From Corynespora cassiicola (lineage: Eukaryota > Ascomycota > Dothideomycetes > Pleosporales > Corynesporascaceae): 64,000 nucleotides of DNA. Both the position numbers and the translations under genes were made by a program. A model generated the notes under the pieces. That model worked only from the letters and a program-made list of their open reading frames with translations. It had not been told where the DNA came from and searched no databases. Location: the NCBI GenBank assembly GCA_022059125.1, contig JAEUWY010000001.1, positions 1,178,001 to 1,242,000 on the forward strand, read 5' to 3'. Of this stretch, positions 1 through 11,340 are shown in pieces; the stretch's first letter is position 1, and each line of letters opens with the position of its first letter.

Positions 1-909
1 ATGCTGAGTGTTGTCCCTGTTTGACCCCTATCCTCTGTTGATGCGCCTGAGCTTTTGTCGTCAAAAAAACCTCCACGTAACGGGTGGGGTCACGCCACCT
101 ACCCGATCGCAATGGCTCTCCACCGCTTCAGGCGTGCTCTCCTGTGATAACGCCAGAACGAACTGACTTGGAATTTGTTTTTCCGGTCGTCTCGCGAGGG
201 ATCGATCAATGTTTGGTGTTCGATGTTCAGCTTCAGGCAAACCTCGGCATCCCGTATCCGTATTGCAGCCAAGCCCTCACCGCCTGTGCGAGCCCCAGCC
301 ACACACTTCTCAAGTACCTCGATGTCTCTCAATATCCGTCGAATCTGGTCGCCGGAAACTCTTTGCGTTTGGGAAATCCCGAAGCTTCACTGTGTTCAAT
401 GTTAAGTGCGCTGTATCGGCGTTGCAGCTTGAGCTTTGTACCTGGGCGCGGACGGACACCGATGCAGCTCGCTGCGCCCCCTAACGATCCTTCCGCGCTG
501 CGCCCTGAATGGCTTGCCTTGTCCTGCACTTGATTGGATGAATGATTGAACGTGCCAAGTAAGAGATGAGAGAGGTCTAGTTTGCGAATACGATGGGCAC
601 GCTTGTACATTGCCGTGATCGGATTTTGAACTTCATGCGGGGAAATGGCCATCACGTGATCGGTTGACGGCAACACAAAATTCAAAATCTAATATATGCA
701 CAACAAAAGCTATATGGAATCGATACTGTAATGGGCAAAGAGCAAAGAATCAAATGTTTGCTTTGGGATTAGAGGCCGGAGCCACCATGTTACTTCTCTT
801 GAATAGATTGAATTGCTAATGACAGGGAGCTAGACCAGGCAGTGATAGCCACGGTGCTTAGACTAAGTTGTGGCCACAAATTGAGATTCACTAAATCAAT
901 TAGGTACAA
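1..909. other. Left-edge intergenic sequence, no gene recognised
   Basis: Overlapping short ORFs occur on both strands (longest 149 codons at 84-533), but none has a recognisable domain, a convincing start context or splice sites that extend it. I treat the stretch as intergenic: the 3' flank of the glycosidase gene that ends at 910, plus unknown sequence at the window edge. A fragment of a gene continuing to the left of the window cannot be excluded. Confidence 0.5.
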
Positions 910-3900
910 TTAACGTGGATCGATAAGTTGCCCCCACTCTAACGTGACCTGACCGATCAAACCATAGTCTGCGTATGCCTTGGCCTCGTAGATGTCATCT
1001 GGTATCGTGCCCGCCATCCGTATGTACTTTACGTCTGCTTTGATTCGATTGAGTAGTGTTGTGGTAACTTCGATCCGGAGTTTGTAGATATCACCAGCTT
1101 CCAGATTCTTCAATGTCAGGATAGGGTTTACGGGATCAATTGGACCAAGCCAATTGTCGTCCAGAAATACGCGCGCGGTATGCTGAATGAGGGGCAATTT
1201 GAGTAGGCCGACAACTGTTTTGTTGCTTGAGACCGATGGAACTGAAAATGATGCCGTATAGTGACCAATACCAGAAACTGACTCAAGAGATGCATTGAGC
1301 TGCTTCCAAGGGAGCAAGGGAATGTCATGCAGAGTGTGATTGGTCACTTCCGTCTCGACAGCGAATCGATCAGCAGCTGAGTGCCAGTCTTCAATGGTGA
1401 GGTCCCATGTTGTAAGGTTAATTGGATCAGTATCAATGGTAACAAATTGTTGTGTGCTCTCCAGCTCATAATTGAATTGCTGTGATGGTGAACGAAGCGC
1501 CACCAGCAAAGTTTCGTTGCCCTTGAGTATGATGGGCATAGAAAGAGTGGAGTTATCCATATGTGAAGCAATTGGTCGAGATTCCGATCCGGTCCATGCA
1601 TTAAGAATGTATGGTGTTACACCTGAGATGGAGATCGTCGCAGCGCACTCTGTGTCTTCGCTCTGATCATTGAAAAAGAACACATAGTCGGCATCGCTGG
1701 CTGACCGATAGACTGAGTAAACATTGTCGAAGGAACAATCCAGAGCTACCCTGGGTCTTATCTCGAGCTCCGTCAGAAGGGCAGGAATTTCTTCGATCGA
1801 CTCTACGCGATGCACGTTGGATTTCCGGAGAACATCCTCCATGATCGCGCCTAAAGTGTCTTGGTCCGAGGTGGGGAAAGCTTGAGCAGGTATTGACCCA
1901 ACAAAAATCAAGGGAATGCCGCTCGATGTGATATTTACGAGAGCCCCAGCAGCCTTAGTGCTGATGATTGTTTGGTTGTTGAAGATCAAGGCCCTGTAGC
2001 CAGGAGCACCGAGGCCACCACCTAGAACACGAGCATGATCTGAGGCAATGTTGTCTGGGCCAATGTATTCATAAGTAAAGCCTGGTGATATCAGTGGTGT
2101 TTCTTATAAGAAGTTAAACGCTTGTTGTTTTCAATAGAAGTGCTCTTACCTAGATTGGCGAGATTGGATGAGTTGTATTGTACTTCCTGCTTCCAAGGTG
2201 AGGCAAATAGGTAGAAGGCAAGGTCAACTTTTGGAGTCCCTTGCTGTAATGCCCATTGATTTCTCCCGATATAATCAAGAGAATCGCGTATATGTCTCCA
2301 TGCTGGTTGTACCTGATTCCACATTTCGGTGAATTCGTAAAAGAAAGGCGTATATCCCGGCCATGTTGTGTTTGGATATGTTGTGAAAGTTGGAAAGCCG
2401 TGCAGAACATTCATGGTGAAACCACCAGCGAAAGATCTCTTGGTCTGTTGTAATAGGTCTGGAATTGTGAGTACATACGCACCGATTCTGACCGCACCAA
2501 GCTCCGTTGATATCACACTTTTGTTGAAGAGATGAGCAGGTCCACAAAATTGACGGTACTGGTCGATAGACTGTTGAAATCCCAGCGACTCGGCTTCTGG
2601 AGCATCTACCAAAGGAATGTCTGCGGACTGGACTGGTCAGAATCGTTTTTCGTCAACTTTTTGAATTCCCCACTCACCATTTGAAGGGGCAAGTTGTAGG
2701 CTGGCTGTGTTGAATATTCAACGCCAATAGATTTTGTCCATTTCTGAAAATGAGAGATGTAGTCCTGATATCCGTCATTCAATACTTTTCGGAAGTCTAA
2801 CTGATAGGCTTCCGGAACAGTAGTCGTGCTGGTATTGAAGTAATAAGTCTCCGCGTATGGTGGAGCAATACTGGCCCATATATTTGTCTGGGAAAAGAGC
2901 AGAGGCAAATGAGGCTTCAGTTCGTAGCCATAAGAAGTTTGAAATCGATCTAAAAGGCCTGGAGTCCACGGAAGGGCGGCTAACTGTTCCATGCTATCCT
3001 CCCAAGCTATATCAAAATTAGTTGAAGTAAGTCGCATCTTCACGCCACGTACCGTATTTCCCGACTGATCCTAGAAGTCTGGATATTTGTCCGTCCGAGA
3101 GCAAATATTCATCCCAGAAGTCAGTGATTCGAGAGGCCCCCGTCTTGCTAAAATGATCAACTGTCCATGATCCATTGCCAAGGAAGCTTGTTGCGTTTGG
3201 ACCACCATCGCAAGATCTTTGATTGGTATATGACTCCCAAAAACTAAAAAGTTTCCATGTGTTGGATGAATTAGGTGGGTTCCAATGTATGTGTAGGTCT
3301 TCCGTTACAAGCTCAGTCAGATCGAGAAAAGATTTTTCGTTCAGATAGATGGATTTGGATCCGGCCGAGGAACTTCCGGTTTCTAATTTGATCAGTGACC
3401 TTGTAAACTTGCTTCTATCGATAGCCTACCCATGACAAGCTCGTATGCCACTACTGCAGTCAAATTAGGGGCAAAGTAATGCTCGAGGGGGTGCATAAAC
3501 TGTAAACCCGAAAGGATAACGTCCGAGGGCTGTTGTGGCTCTGGAACTAGCGCAGATACACTTTCCCCGGGATGAATGGTTGTGTTCCCCATTAACAATT
3601 GAACAGAGAGACCAGCCGTACCCGGGACAGCAGGAACACCCTGTCCCTGATTGGCGCCTAGGGCAAAATCCATCAGGATGCCAGATTCTTTAGCTGCTTC
3701 CAAAGATTCTTTGAACAACGAAACGAATGAAGGGGTACCGAACCCGTAGATATTCCAGTCTGGAAAATCGGGTTCTGGGTAGTTGCCTAATGCGTCAAAT
3801 CGGCGATATGTTTCGTCTCCCATTCCGTATGTGTAAAATGGGAGAAATTCTAGCCCGCCTGCCCCAATCGCTTTGGCTTCACGAATATCTCGTGCCACAG

Positions 3901-4142
3901 TTTCGGAGGATATGCTTGCATCTGGCATCCTAGTTGCTGTCAACAGTGCGTTTCTCGCCCCTAGCACAATACGGCCAAAGATCCATATGAATATATTGAT
4001 TGACCTACCAGTATCGAAATTTAGGCCGATATACAGATTCCGGGTCCCGGAACTGATCGGGAGTGTGGAGAGAACCGTCACTCTTCCATTGCTCGCTCGC
4101 ACCAATTCTGATGAGCGTGCATAGAAACAACGTAGTCAGCAT
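910..4142 (-). CDS. Secreted GH106-like glycosidase (alpha-L-rhamnosidase type)
   Basis: Six exons rebuilt on the minus strand: 4142-4009, 3929-3430, 3382-3053, 3006-2678, 2627-2150 and 2102-910. Introns are 46-79 bp with GT-AG ends. Exon lengths sum to 2,964 nt, giving 987 residues with no internal stop. The start at 4142 opens with a short hydrophobic leader consistent with a signal peptide. The first intron is needed to join the RPKFRYW and MPDAS motifs (about residues 40-50), which are followed by GAGGLEFLPFYTYG near residue 68. From memory, that pairing is characteristic of large fungal secreted proteins annotated as GH106-like rhamnosidases. Many N-x-S/T sites suit an extracellular protein. 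Substrate is inferred only: rhamnose-containing glycans or plant glycosides. The gene is divergent from a Zn2Cys6 regulator, a layout common for inducible carbohydrate-degrading genes. The exon model is firmer than the family call. Confidence 0.8.
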
Positions 4143-4570
4143 CTTGATCGAAAAAGATACTCCCCTTTTCTCTTTGTTTCATCGATGAATCTATGAGATA
4201 CATTAGTTTTTTTCGCGGTGTTTACTACTGGACCTATATATGCCGAGCGGTGACAGAACTGACGCGTTCTTCCAGGATATTGAATTTTGGACGGTAAACA
4301 TGAAGCCCCTACTCCATAGCTTTGCCCAATGACAAGTCGATTGTTACACCGGATGTAACAAAATAGGCAAGATTCATTGTTCGTAATGTGGAGTGCATGC
4401 GGGGACGCGGGGTGCAGGCCCATCGATACATAGCTCGCATGAGCGTATCGGCGTATCCATCTGGCAGCCAATCAGCACAAGCGAAATCGCTGACGTAATT
4501 AGCCCCGGCGCATTTTCTGCAGCCGCTGCTCATTGCTAGCCCCTTTCCCCTCTCACCGTAATACAGGCCG
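4143..4570. promoter_or_regulatory. Shared divergent promoter, glycosidase and Zn2Cys6 regulator
   Basis: About 430 bp separate the two divergent start codons, so this stretch must carry both core promoters. Two overlapping ORFs of just over 100 codons on the minus strand (4136-4471 and 4309-4629) lack supporting features and are taken as chance. I did not find here the CGG-N6-CGG element that occurs upstream of the RTA1-like gene. Confidence 0.5.
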
Positions 4571-6000
4571 ATGTTCATCGGCATAATGTCCACCGAGTCA
4601 AAAAAGATCGAGAGGTCGAGGAGACGCAAAACTCATACGAAATCCCGGAGAGGCTGCTACCAATGCAAACAAAGGCATACCAAGGTAAGTTTGGTATCGC
4701 GTATCAACCGCCTCCCATGCGTACGTACAGTACTACAGAATGCTTTAATCCCGTTTATTATATCTTAGTAGTTCCTCCTGCTGTAAATCTTCGCTTTCTC
4801 CACCGATCCCAGGCTTTTACCGTGATTCCTTCCCACCAGACTGAATGTCTCCACATGCGCGAATTGACACGTTATGACCAAAGAGTATTGTATCTGACTT
4901 GCTTTCAGTGTAATGAACAGCACCCAAGGTGTGGAGGATGCGTCCGCCTAGACACACATTGCACCTGGCCATCACTCGTTGATGGATGTTCTACGCATCA
5001 TCAAACAGAGTATCATGTCCCTATGCTTGTGGAGCATCGACCATTCGCAAGCCCGGATATTCCTGCCACGACTGGATCCGATCTCCAGATAGATGAGCTT
5101 CGTTTACTGCACCACTGGACAACAAAAACGTGCTCAACTTTGCATCCACTACAGCACCAGTCGCCGCAAGTTCCCGTGTGGCAGAATGAGTACGTTAGCA
5201 TAGGTTTTGATCATCCATTCTTGCTACACGGATTTCTAGGGCTGGCTGCCATACACAAGATCGTCTCCGATGCCACCGCTGATCGGTCAGTTCTACTCCT
5301 CCAGGCTGATCATCACATCAGCAAAGCATTAGCAACCTACCGGAAGTACTTGATGCACCCCGTGGCGGAAACAGCACTCCCGATGTTTTTACTTTCGTCG
5401 ATATTTTTCACGTACAATCTTGCTTCAGGTCAGCTGGAAAGCCCAGGCGATCCCCTCGACTCCGTCCATCATTTTTTTAGCCTAATTCAGGGCATCAAAG
5501 TGGTCCTCAAGCCACATTGGGAGCAAATGAAGGACAATCCGCTATTTGTCGTTATTACTGAAACAACCAGCGAGTCTGAGAAATTATCATGCCTGGAAAA
5601 TCCCCCAACAACAGAATTCACTAAGTTACAAGAGGTGGTGAAGGGTCAGGACAAGCCAATCAGTGCAATTTGTTCAGAAGCAATTAAGCAATTGCACAAC
5701 GCTTCTATATGGATCCAGAATTGCAACCCAGATGATGAGTACAAGCACTTTTTTGAATGGCCCGCGGTTTTGTCGGAAAACTTCTTACATCTGCTATCGA
5801 TTCGCAATCCTATTGCCGCGGTAGTAGTGAGCTATTTTGCGGCCTTGCTCTGCAAGGTACGACCGGCATGGTACATCAAAGGGTGGCCAGAGAGGATCAT
5901 TGGTGCTTCTATAGAAGTTGTGCACGATACAGAGTTTTCGAAATGGTTGCAGTGGCCTCTTCAAGTCATCCAGGATGGCAAACAAAACGTGTCAGACTAA
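4571..6000 (+). CDS. Zn2Cys6 fungal transcription factor
   Basis: Two exons, 4571-4684 and 4909-6000, give 401 residues. An ATG at 4586 would give 396. A canonical binuclear zinc cluster spans residues 29-56 with spacing C-x2-C-x6-C-x6-C-x2-C-x6-C, preceded by a basic RRRKTHTKSRR stretch. The intron (GTAAGT to TTTCAG) falls exactly between the second and third cysteines, so the cluster exists only after splicing. The C-terminal region contains an ELRLLHHWTTKTC-type helix near residue 98, a pattern seen in Aspergillus-type C6 factors of the sterol-regulator (UPC2-like) superfamily. The target is unknown. Its position between a divergent glycosidase and a downstream RTA1-like gene suggests local control. 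The 224-bp intron is unusually long for this window. Confidence 0.82.
4685..4908 (+). other. 224-bp intron splitting the zinc cluster
   Basis: GTAAGT donor and TTTCAG acceptor restore perfect zinc-cluster spacing. The intron is about four times the usual length here. Retention keeps the frame open from about 4663 onward in one reading frame, but destroys the N-terminal half of the cluster. Confidence 0.7.
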
Positions 6001-6330
6001 GGGCTTGACCCTGCAGGCTTTTTACGATTTAAATATAACCACGGTCAATAAAATACGCTTATTAATTACTTGTGTACCTAGGTAACTATCAACGGCCTTC
6101 GAATATTGGTACCGTGATCGAACAAAGAGTCCTGCGAATCTATAGTGATGCTAATGAAACATAGTCTCAAAGAGGAAAAGCTTGCGAAATCTACAATGGG
6201 TGAAAGTAAAGTAATTTTCGGCTTATAAAGAGGGAGGCAGAGCGCTCTGAGCCTCCCAAGAACACGTTTCACCACGCACCCGAGCCAGGGGAGCGTTTGG
6301 TGGTTCCCAATTGGGTTAGCCTGGGCTATA

Positions 6331-6342
6331 CGGTCTATACGG
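6331..6342 (+). promoter_or_regulatory. CGG-N6-CGG element, copy 1
   Basis: CGGTCTATACGG: two direct CGG triplets separated by six bases, the type of site bound by Zn2Cys6 dimers. It lies about 280 bp upstream of the RTA1-like start. The 15-bp sequence ending at 6342 recurs exactly 60 bp downstream. Binding by the adjacent regulator is inference. Confidence 0.5.
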
Positions 6343-6390
6343 CCCAGACAAGTGGGGATAACGACCGGTCAGAATTCCATCATCGTGATA

Positions 6391-6402
6391 CGGTCTATAC
6401 GG
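6391..6402 (+). promoter_or_regulatory. CGG-N6-CGG element, copy 2
   Basis: Identical CGGTCTATACGG, same orientation, exactly 60 bp after copy 1 and about 220 bp before the RTA1-like start. Here the element sits inside a tandem duplication of the 9-mer ATACGGTCT. Confidence 0.5.
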
Positions 6403-6620
6403 TCTGTTCACTACGTACAAAGGCCACGCAGGGCTGATTAGTTATCTTTGTGGTTTCGAGATGTTAAAACAGATGCCTCATCTACGAAAAAGTCAATTCT
6501 TCATTACCCACGAAGAACTTTTGGCGTGGTATGCTACTTGTATTTACCGTTTTCCCGGCTTATCATCAACCATCATTTCTGATACTCATAAATATATTTT
6601 TCGACCCTGGTATTTAAGAC

Positions 6621-7781
6621 ATGAGCTCAGGAGAAAACCGACCGTCACTCGACGATCCCGATGCTTGGGTACGGAAACAGCTTTCATCATTTTCTAAAAT
6701 GCAAATGCTAACTCATGCCTAGGTTCCGTATCGTTACATTCCTTCCCAATCGGCTGCGATCACCTTTGTGGTTCTATTTTCCCTCACCACTATATTCCAC
6801 GCCTTCCAGCTCATTAGAAAGAGAACCTGGTACTTCATCCCCATGGTTCTAGGGGGCGTTTGTATGTCTTTTCCAATCGGTTCTGAAGAATGAAGAACGC
6901 ATTTCGCTGACAAAAAGATTGAAAAGTCGAAACCATCGGATACATTGGCCGAATTCTCAGCAAAGATGATTTATGGGCACTCGGCCCTTTTATAATGCAA
7001 TCGTTACTGCTCCTGGTCGCACCCGCATTGTTCGCCGCATCGATATACATTATACTCGGAAGGATCATCCTACTTACCGATGGAGAGAGATACTCAATTA
7101 TAAGACAAAAGTGGCTGACGAAGCTTTTTGTTGCTGGCGATATTCTCAGCTTCTGCACGCAGGGCTCAGGAGGTGGCATACAGGCTGGAGGAACGCTTGA
7201 GTCCATTGAAACTGGCGAAAAAATCATCCTCGTCGGTCTTTTCATTCAGATTGCCGTGTTTGGATTCTTCGTGGTGGTAGCCGGGGTATTTTATCATCGC
7301 ATCGCCAATGACAGACCCTCGAAGTCCGTTTTTCCGCCCATGTCCAAGAAGACTCGGGCACAACAGGGAGCAAGTCCGATTTCGTCTATGGTGCCGGTTG
7401 ACGTATCTGCACTTCCTTGGAAGAAGCACATCTATCTTCTCTACGCAGCTAGCGTCTTGATCATGATAAGAAGCATTTTTGTGAGTCTATGGCGAACATG
7501 ATCATTGTTGTCTACATCAGTCTGACCTCAACCAGCGGGTTGTCGAATATGCTCAAGGAAACAATGGATATCTCCTCAGGCACGAAGTATTTCTATATGT
7601 TTTCGATGCAGCTCTCATGTTCATGGCAATGGTTCTCTTCAATTTCATTCACCCAAGTGAGGTAACTGATATTCATAACGAAAGGAAGAGTGAAGCTGGC
7701 ATCGCGGACCTTGAGATAATGTCACGTTACCTCATTAATGGTGGTCAAGAGGAGATTTGTATGGAAAGTCGGAGGGTTTAG
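6621..7781 (+). CDS. RTA1-like integral membrane protein
   Basis: Four exons: 6621-6668, 6723-6861, 6927-7480 and 7536-7781. Introns are 54, 65 and 55 bp. The frame closes at 987 nt, giving 328 residues. Multiple hydrophobic spans and the motif string YRYIPSQSAA, ETIGYIGR, then a GDILSFCTQGSGGG segment are diagnostic of the RTA1/lipid-translocating-exporter family (Rta1, Rsb1 and Rtm1 in yeast). Members act in plasma or internal membranes and confer resistance to aminocholesterols, sphingoid bases or other lipophilic compounds; the substrate here is unknown. The short first exon (16 codons) was chosen because splicing is needed to join it to the conserved YRY segment. It lies downstream of, and on the same strand as, the Zn2Cys6 regulator. 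Confidence 0.88.
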
Positions 7782-9338
7782 GGTGTTTGAGATGGCAGCC
7801 TGAACTTTTCTTCACATTTCTATTGTGCCAAATATTTCGCTAAACCCTGTTTGAAGAGAACTATGGCTATAGGCAGTACTAAGGATTATTTTTATAATTA
7901 TCGAGGCTTTACGTAGCCATGGTTTCTTGCAGAAGCGTAATTATCCTCTTTACCTGGTTTATATCAAGGCAAGTAGAGGAGTCATTGAGCAGATACGTAT
8001 ATACGTTCTGCATCTCATGCTTAGATGCCATGTATTGAAACTGCTTCATTGAACTTTCTAATTTAAATCCTTCTTTTCTTACATATACTACTTCCAAATT
8101 ATTTTCGTATCTTGAGTCTAGCATAAGAAGACAGATCAGCGCTATGAATCCTTATTGTCTAAAACAGAGTGGTGTTCTCATAAAGCCCCTATCTACGCGC
8201 TTAATTTAGATGTCCAGCATCTATGTGCTATAGCATTTTGAGTGTAGAGTAAAAGGGCCCAATTTGGGCTGTATTTTGTTCCTTTATATACTTCTGTGTT
8301 TAATTAGATGACCTTCCATATAATTATTTAAGTAACTTGTGTCTTCTGGTAATTTTTTAAGGGCAGCTCTTCTGTGTCTGTTTGCGATTTATAGCCTCCC
8401 AGTCCTGTTATAAGCTATTAATTTTTCTAGAATAATTTTTTAAATATATGCTGTAGAAGCTGATTAAAACTCTTTCAAATATAAAGCCAACGTTTGTTTG
8501 CTACTTTAAGTTAATTAAAAGTTTCTTATGTTTAAAATATAAGCTTTGAGAAGTGCTAAAGAGTTAGAATAGGAATTATGAATAGAAACTTCATGCCGTT
8601 ACGATGGCATTATGTACATTCTACAAGTACTGATATTAAAAAACGACATGATGTCAAGATCCCTCAATAAAACCGTGTTACCTGGAATAGAGAAATTAAC
8701 GTACAGAGAAGAGATATTGTATTGTTGAGTAGCGTGCCCTCTATCCTTAGTTTCGCCAGCACTAACACAAAAGGTAGGATTCAATCTTGATAATTCTCCT
8801 TATCTAAGCAGTCACGACCGTTACATACGATTACCTCTAGTCTAAAGGCGGTAAAACAGCAAAAAAGGAAGAAAGTAGACAGTTAAGGGATACCCTTTAC
8901 TCTAATCTGTGCATTCCAAGCTTATGACAGTCATCTCATCTGCAACAGACTTTGAATGCACGCTCGAATCTTATTACTACTCTTGCGTGGGAGGAGGCTT
9001 CAGGTGTAAAACCATCTCGTAGACCCAGACCCCAGTGTCCTAACCTCAGTCACACGCAACACCCCCTCCAATCGTATTCCCAACAACAGCTCCGGCTCGT
9101 CTGAACTGTGCATGGCGAAAAGTTCGAAACCAGCCATCCCGGCTAACCCACCCGCCGTGCTGATCTCCGAAAACTAAAAATTGATCATTTGGATGTCACA
9201 AAACGTTCGTATCCGAAAGTATATTCTCCATGATTGCGATTTAGAAAAACAAGGTCGAGGACGGCTGCACATGGTGACTCGACTAGAGTCCACTCATAAG
9301 TCACACCAAATGTAGGGAAGGACTATCGAAACCGAATC

Positions 9339-9369
<31 letters not shown>

Positions 9370-9546
9370 AGCTTCGCAATCTTCCCGATTCCGCGACGGC
9401 AGACCCTAGTATGGCAGGCCTCATATAGTTCGAGGGAGAAGCGCATGCATACCTATTTAGGGTGTGACATCGCGATCGATACGAATTGCATGCATGCCAT
9501 CGCTTCACGGGGCCATGGCCCGCCAAACATCTAGCCTCAGCACATA
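7782..9546. other. A+T-rich gene-free stretch with a 27-nt T run
   Basis: From about 7850 to 8780 the sequence is strongly A+T-rich by eye with only short ORFs, as expected of an old RIP-mutated repeat. From about 8900 to 9546 composition is ordinary but I see no gene. A run of 27 T occupies 9343-9369, close to the transposon insertion point. Confidence 0.55.
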
Positions 9547-9603
9547 ACGTAAACCACAAGCGAGCGGATCACACAAGCGAGCGGATCAGCCCCCTGACTA
9601 CCC
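9547..9603 (+). repeat. Left terminal inverted repeat (57 bp)
   Basis: Exact reverse complement of 11341-11397. Inside it a 17-bp unit, ACAAGCGAGCGGATCAC, is repeated in tandem with one terminal mismatch. Such subterminal repeats are typical transposase binding sites. Confidence 0.9.
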
Positions 9604-9678
9604 CGATGCGCGCAACCACCTACTTAACCACTTCAGAAAAACACTGTAATAACTTAATATAGAGAGAATCTAGAGTAG

Positions 9679-11334
9679 CTATACTGCCTTTTGGCATGTA
9701 CGAGAGTTGTGTCCTTGCTCTCTGCAGCGCGTGCAGCGCGCTTTTGACTGCCGGCTGCCACTAAGACGAGCCACCTCCTTACGCCTCTCCTCGTTCAATT
9801 GCTTCTTAACGTCCTTTTGAGCGATAATCTCAGCCCCTTCAGCCTTTGTTAAGGTCCCTTCACGCTGGATCCGCTTTCTTTTTCGCCTTGTACGCTGCGT
9901 GGCGGCCTCATTAGCCTTCTTAAGGTCCTTGTTTCGGCCCTTAAGCAATGCAGCTGTATGGAGCATTGCTGCAGCCCCTTTTTCAAGCTGATTAATAGCT
10001 TCAATAACAGAAGCAGGTGATGAACTTTTATGCCTCTTTACTCTGTTGCGGATCAACGTTGATTGAACCTCCAGCTCGTACGCGTTACTTGGTGTTCTGG
10101 CTTCCTACTGGGTAGCTTCAGGGAGGGCTGGCGTGGGCGTGCGTAGCTTCACGTTAAGCTTTGACAGCACTGCCTCTGGGTTGTACGGGACTACTTCTGC
10201 CCCTCGGAAGCTCGCGCGTATGTTGGCCTCTGTAAAGGATCGTTTAAAGGCCCTCCTCAAGGCCGGCAGGAAGGTAGTTTTGTTAATATGGTTGATATGA
10301 TTGCGTGCCAAGCCAGAGATCTCATCACCGTACGCCCGCTTTAAAGGCGAGAAGCACCCCACATTAAGGGGCTGGAGGAGATGTGACGAATGCGGGGGCA
10401 TGCAGAGAGTGATAATCTTGCTCTCTTTGCAGAGGTCCTGGAAGGCAAGAGAGTTATGGCTCTCATGGCCGTCAATAATAAGGAGTCGGTAGGCCCCCGT
10501 TGTACGACTCTGCGTATGGGCGTTAAAATGCTCCAACCAATGTACCCCCAGCTTATTTGTCGTCCAGCCTGTCTCGCTGAGTGCGATACACCAGCTAGGT
10601 GGGATATCGTCGCCCTCGAACCACCTAGAGAGGTGGTACTTGCCCGCGAAGATAATGAAAGGAGGAATTGCCCAGCCGCACGCGTTGATCCCCTGAATCA
10701 CTGTAGCCCACTCCCGATTGCCTGGCTGGATGCCCTTTGGTTGATTCCGTCTCTCTGATGCTGTAACGACTGATCGAGCTGATATCCGGCCTAGCATAAA
10801 GCCTGTTTCGTCAAAGTTGTACATGTCTTCATCAGGAATGCCGTATTTCTCCTTCGTACGATGCAGCAGCTCAAACCAAGGGCTGATAACCTCAGGATCC
10901 TCACACAGGACCCGCTGGCGATCCTGCTGGCGGGTCAATCGAACTCGGAGGTCTGGCTGACGCTTAACAAAGTTGTTAGGCCAGTTGATACCAACGTGGC
11001 CCGCCCCTCGCGCAGTAAGTAATTAATCAGCCATATCGCGTACAGCACTCAGTGTGGGTGCAAATCCTCGCGAATCTAGCTCAAGGATATGAGTAACAAT
11101 CACCTCCTCTTCAAGCTTGGTCAGCCGCTTTGAGTTGGGCTGGCAATCGCGTCGCGCAGGTCGTCCAGCGCGTCGATTATACAGTGTAGTAAATAGAACT
11201 TTATAGGTATTAGCAGCGCGTCGCACGCTTTTAATTGAATTATTTTTAATAGCTGAGAGGGCGAGAATGATGGATCTCTCATTATTTGATGATTGAGGGG
11301 CTTTTGGTGGAGACATTGTAGGTGTAGGTGGCAC
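9679..11334 (-). pseudogene. DDE transposase pseudogene (pogo/Fot1 family)
   Basis: Three minus-strand segments read in order as one Fot1-like transposase. 11334-11023 carries an N-terminal helix-turn-helix/CENP-B-like DNA-binding region. 10938-10105 is the DDE core, with NFDETGF and LLIIDGHESH supplying the first two acidic residues. 10056-9679 ends in a CTRCREQGHNSRTC zinc knuckle. Lesions: an in-frame TAA at 11023-11025, a frameshift just downstream of it, and an in-frame TAG at 10105-10107 after which the frame simply continues. In addition the usual aspartate of the QPLDVGCF motif is asparagine (AAT), which should abolish catalysis. The Asp-to-Asn change, and the TAG if it was Trp, are both CpA-to-TpA on one strand, as RIP produces. 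Confidence 0.85.
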
Positions 11335-11340
11335 GCGTTA

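Larger units (their letters stand above)
6001..6620. other. Intergenic, Zn2Cys6 regulator to RTA1-like gene
   Basis: About 620 bp. It holds the 3' flank of the regulator and the promoter of the RTA1-like gene, including two copies of a CGG-N6-CGG element listed separately. A 78-codon ORF (6461-6697) overlaps the real start of the next gene in another frame and is discounted. Confidence 0.5.

Noticed and set aside
4136..4471. 111-codon minus-strand ORF in the divergent glycosidase/regulator promoter
   Set aside because: It overlaps the true glycosidase start by a few bases in another frame and has no domain.
9343..9369. 27-nt T run as a terminator or poly(A) tail of a retroelement
   Set aside because: No retroelement sequence or target duplication is seen next to it; most likely a simple homopolymer.
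9547..9603. Tandem 17-bp repeats as a possible CRISPR-like or minisatellite array
   Set aside because: Only two units, located inside a transposon end and mirrored in the other end; they are part of the inverted repeat.
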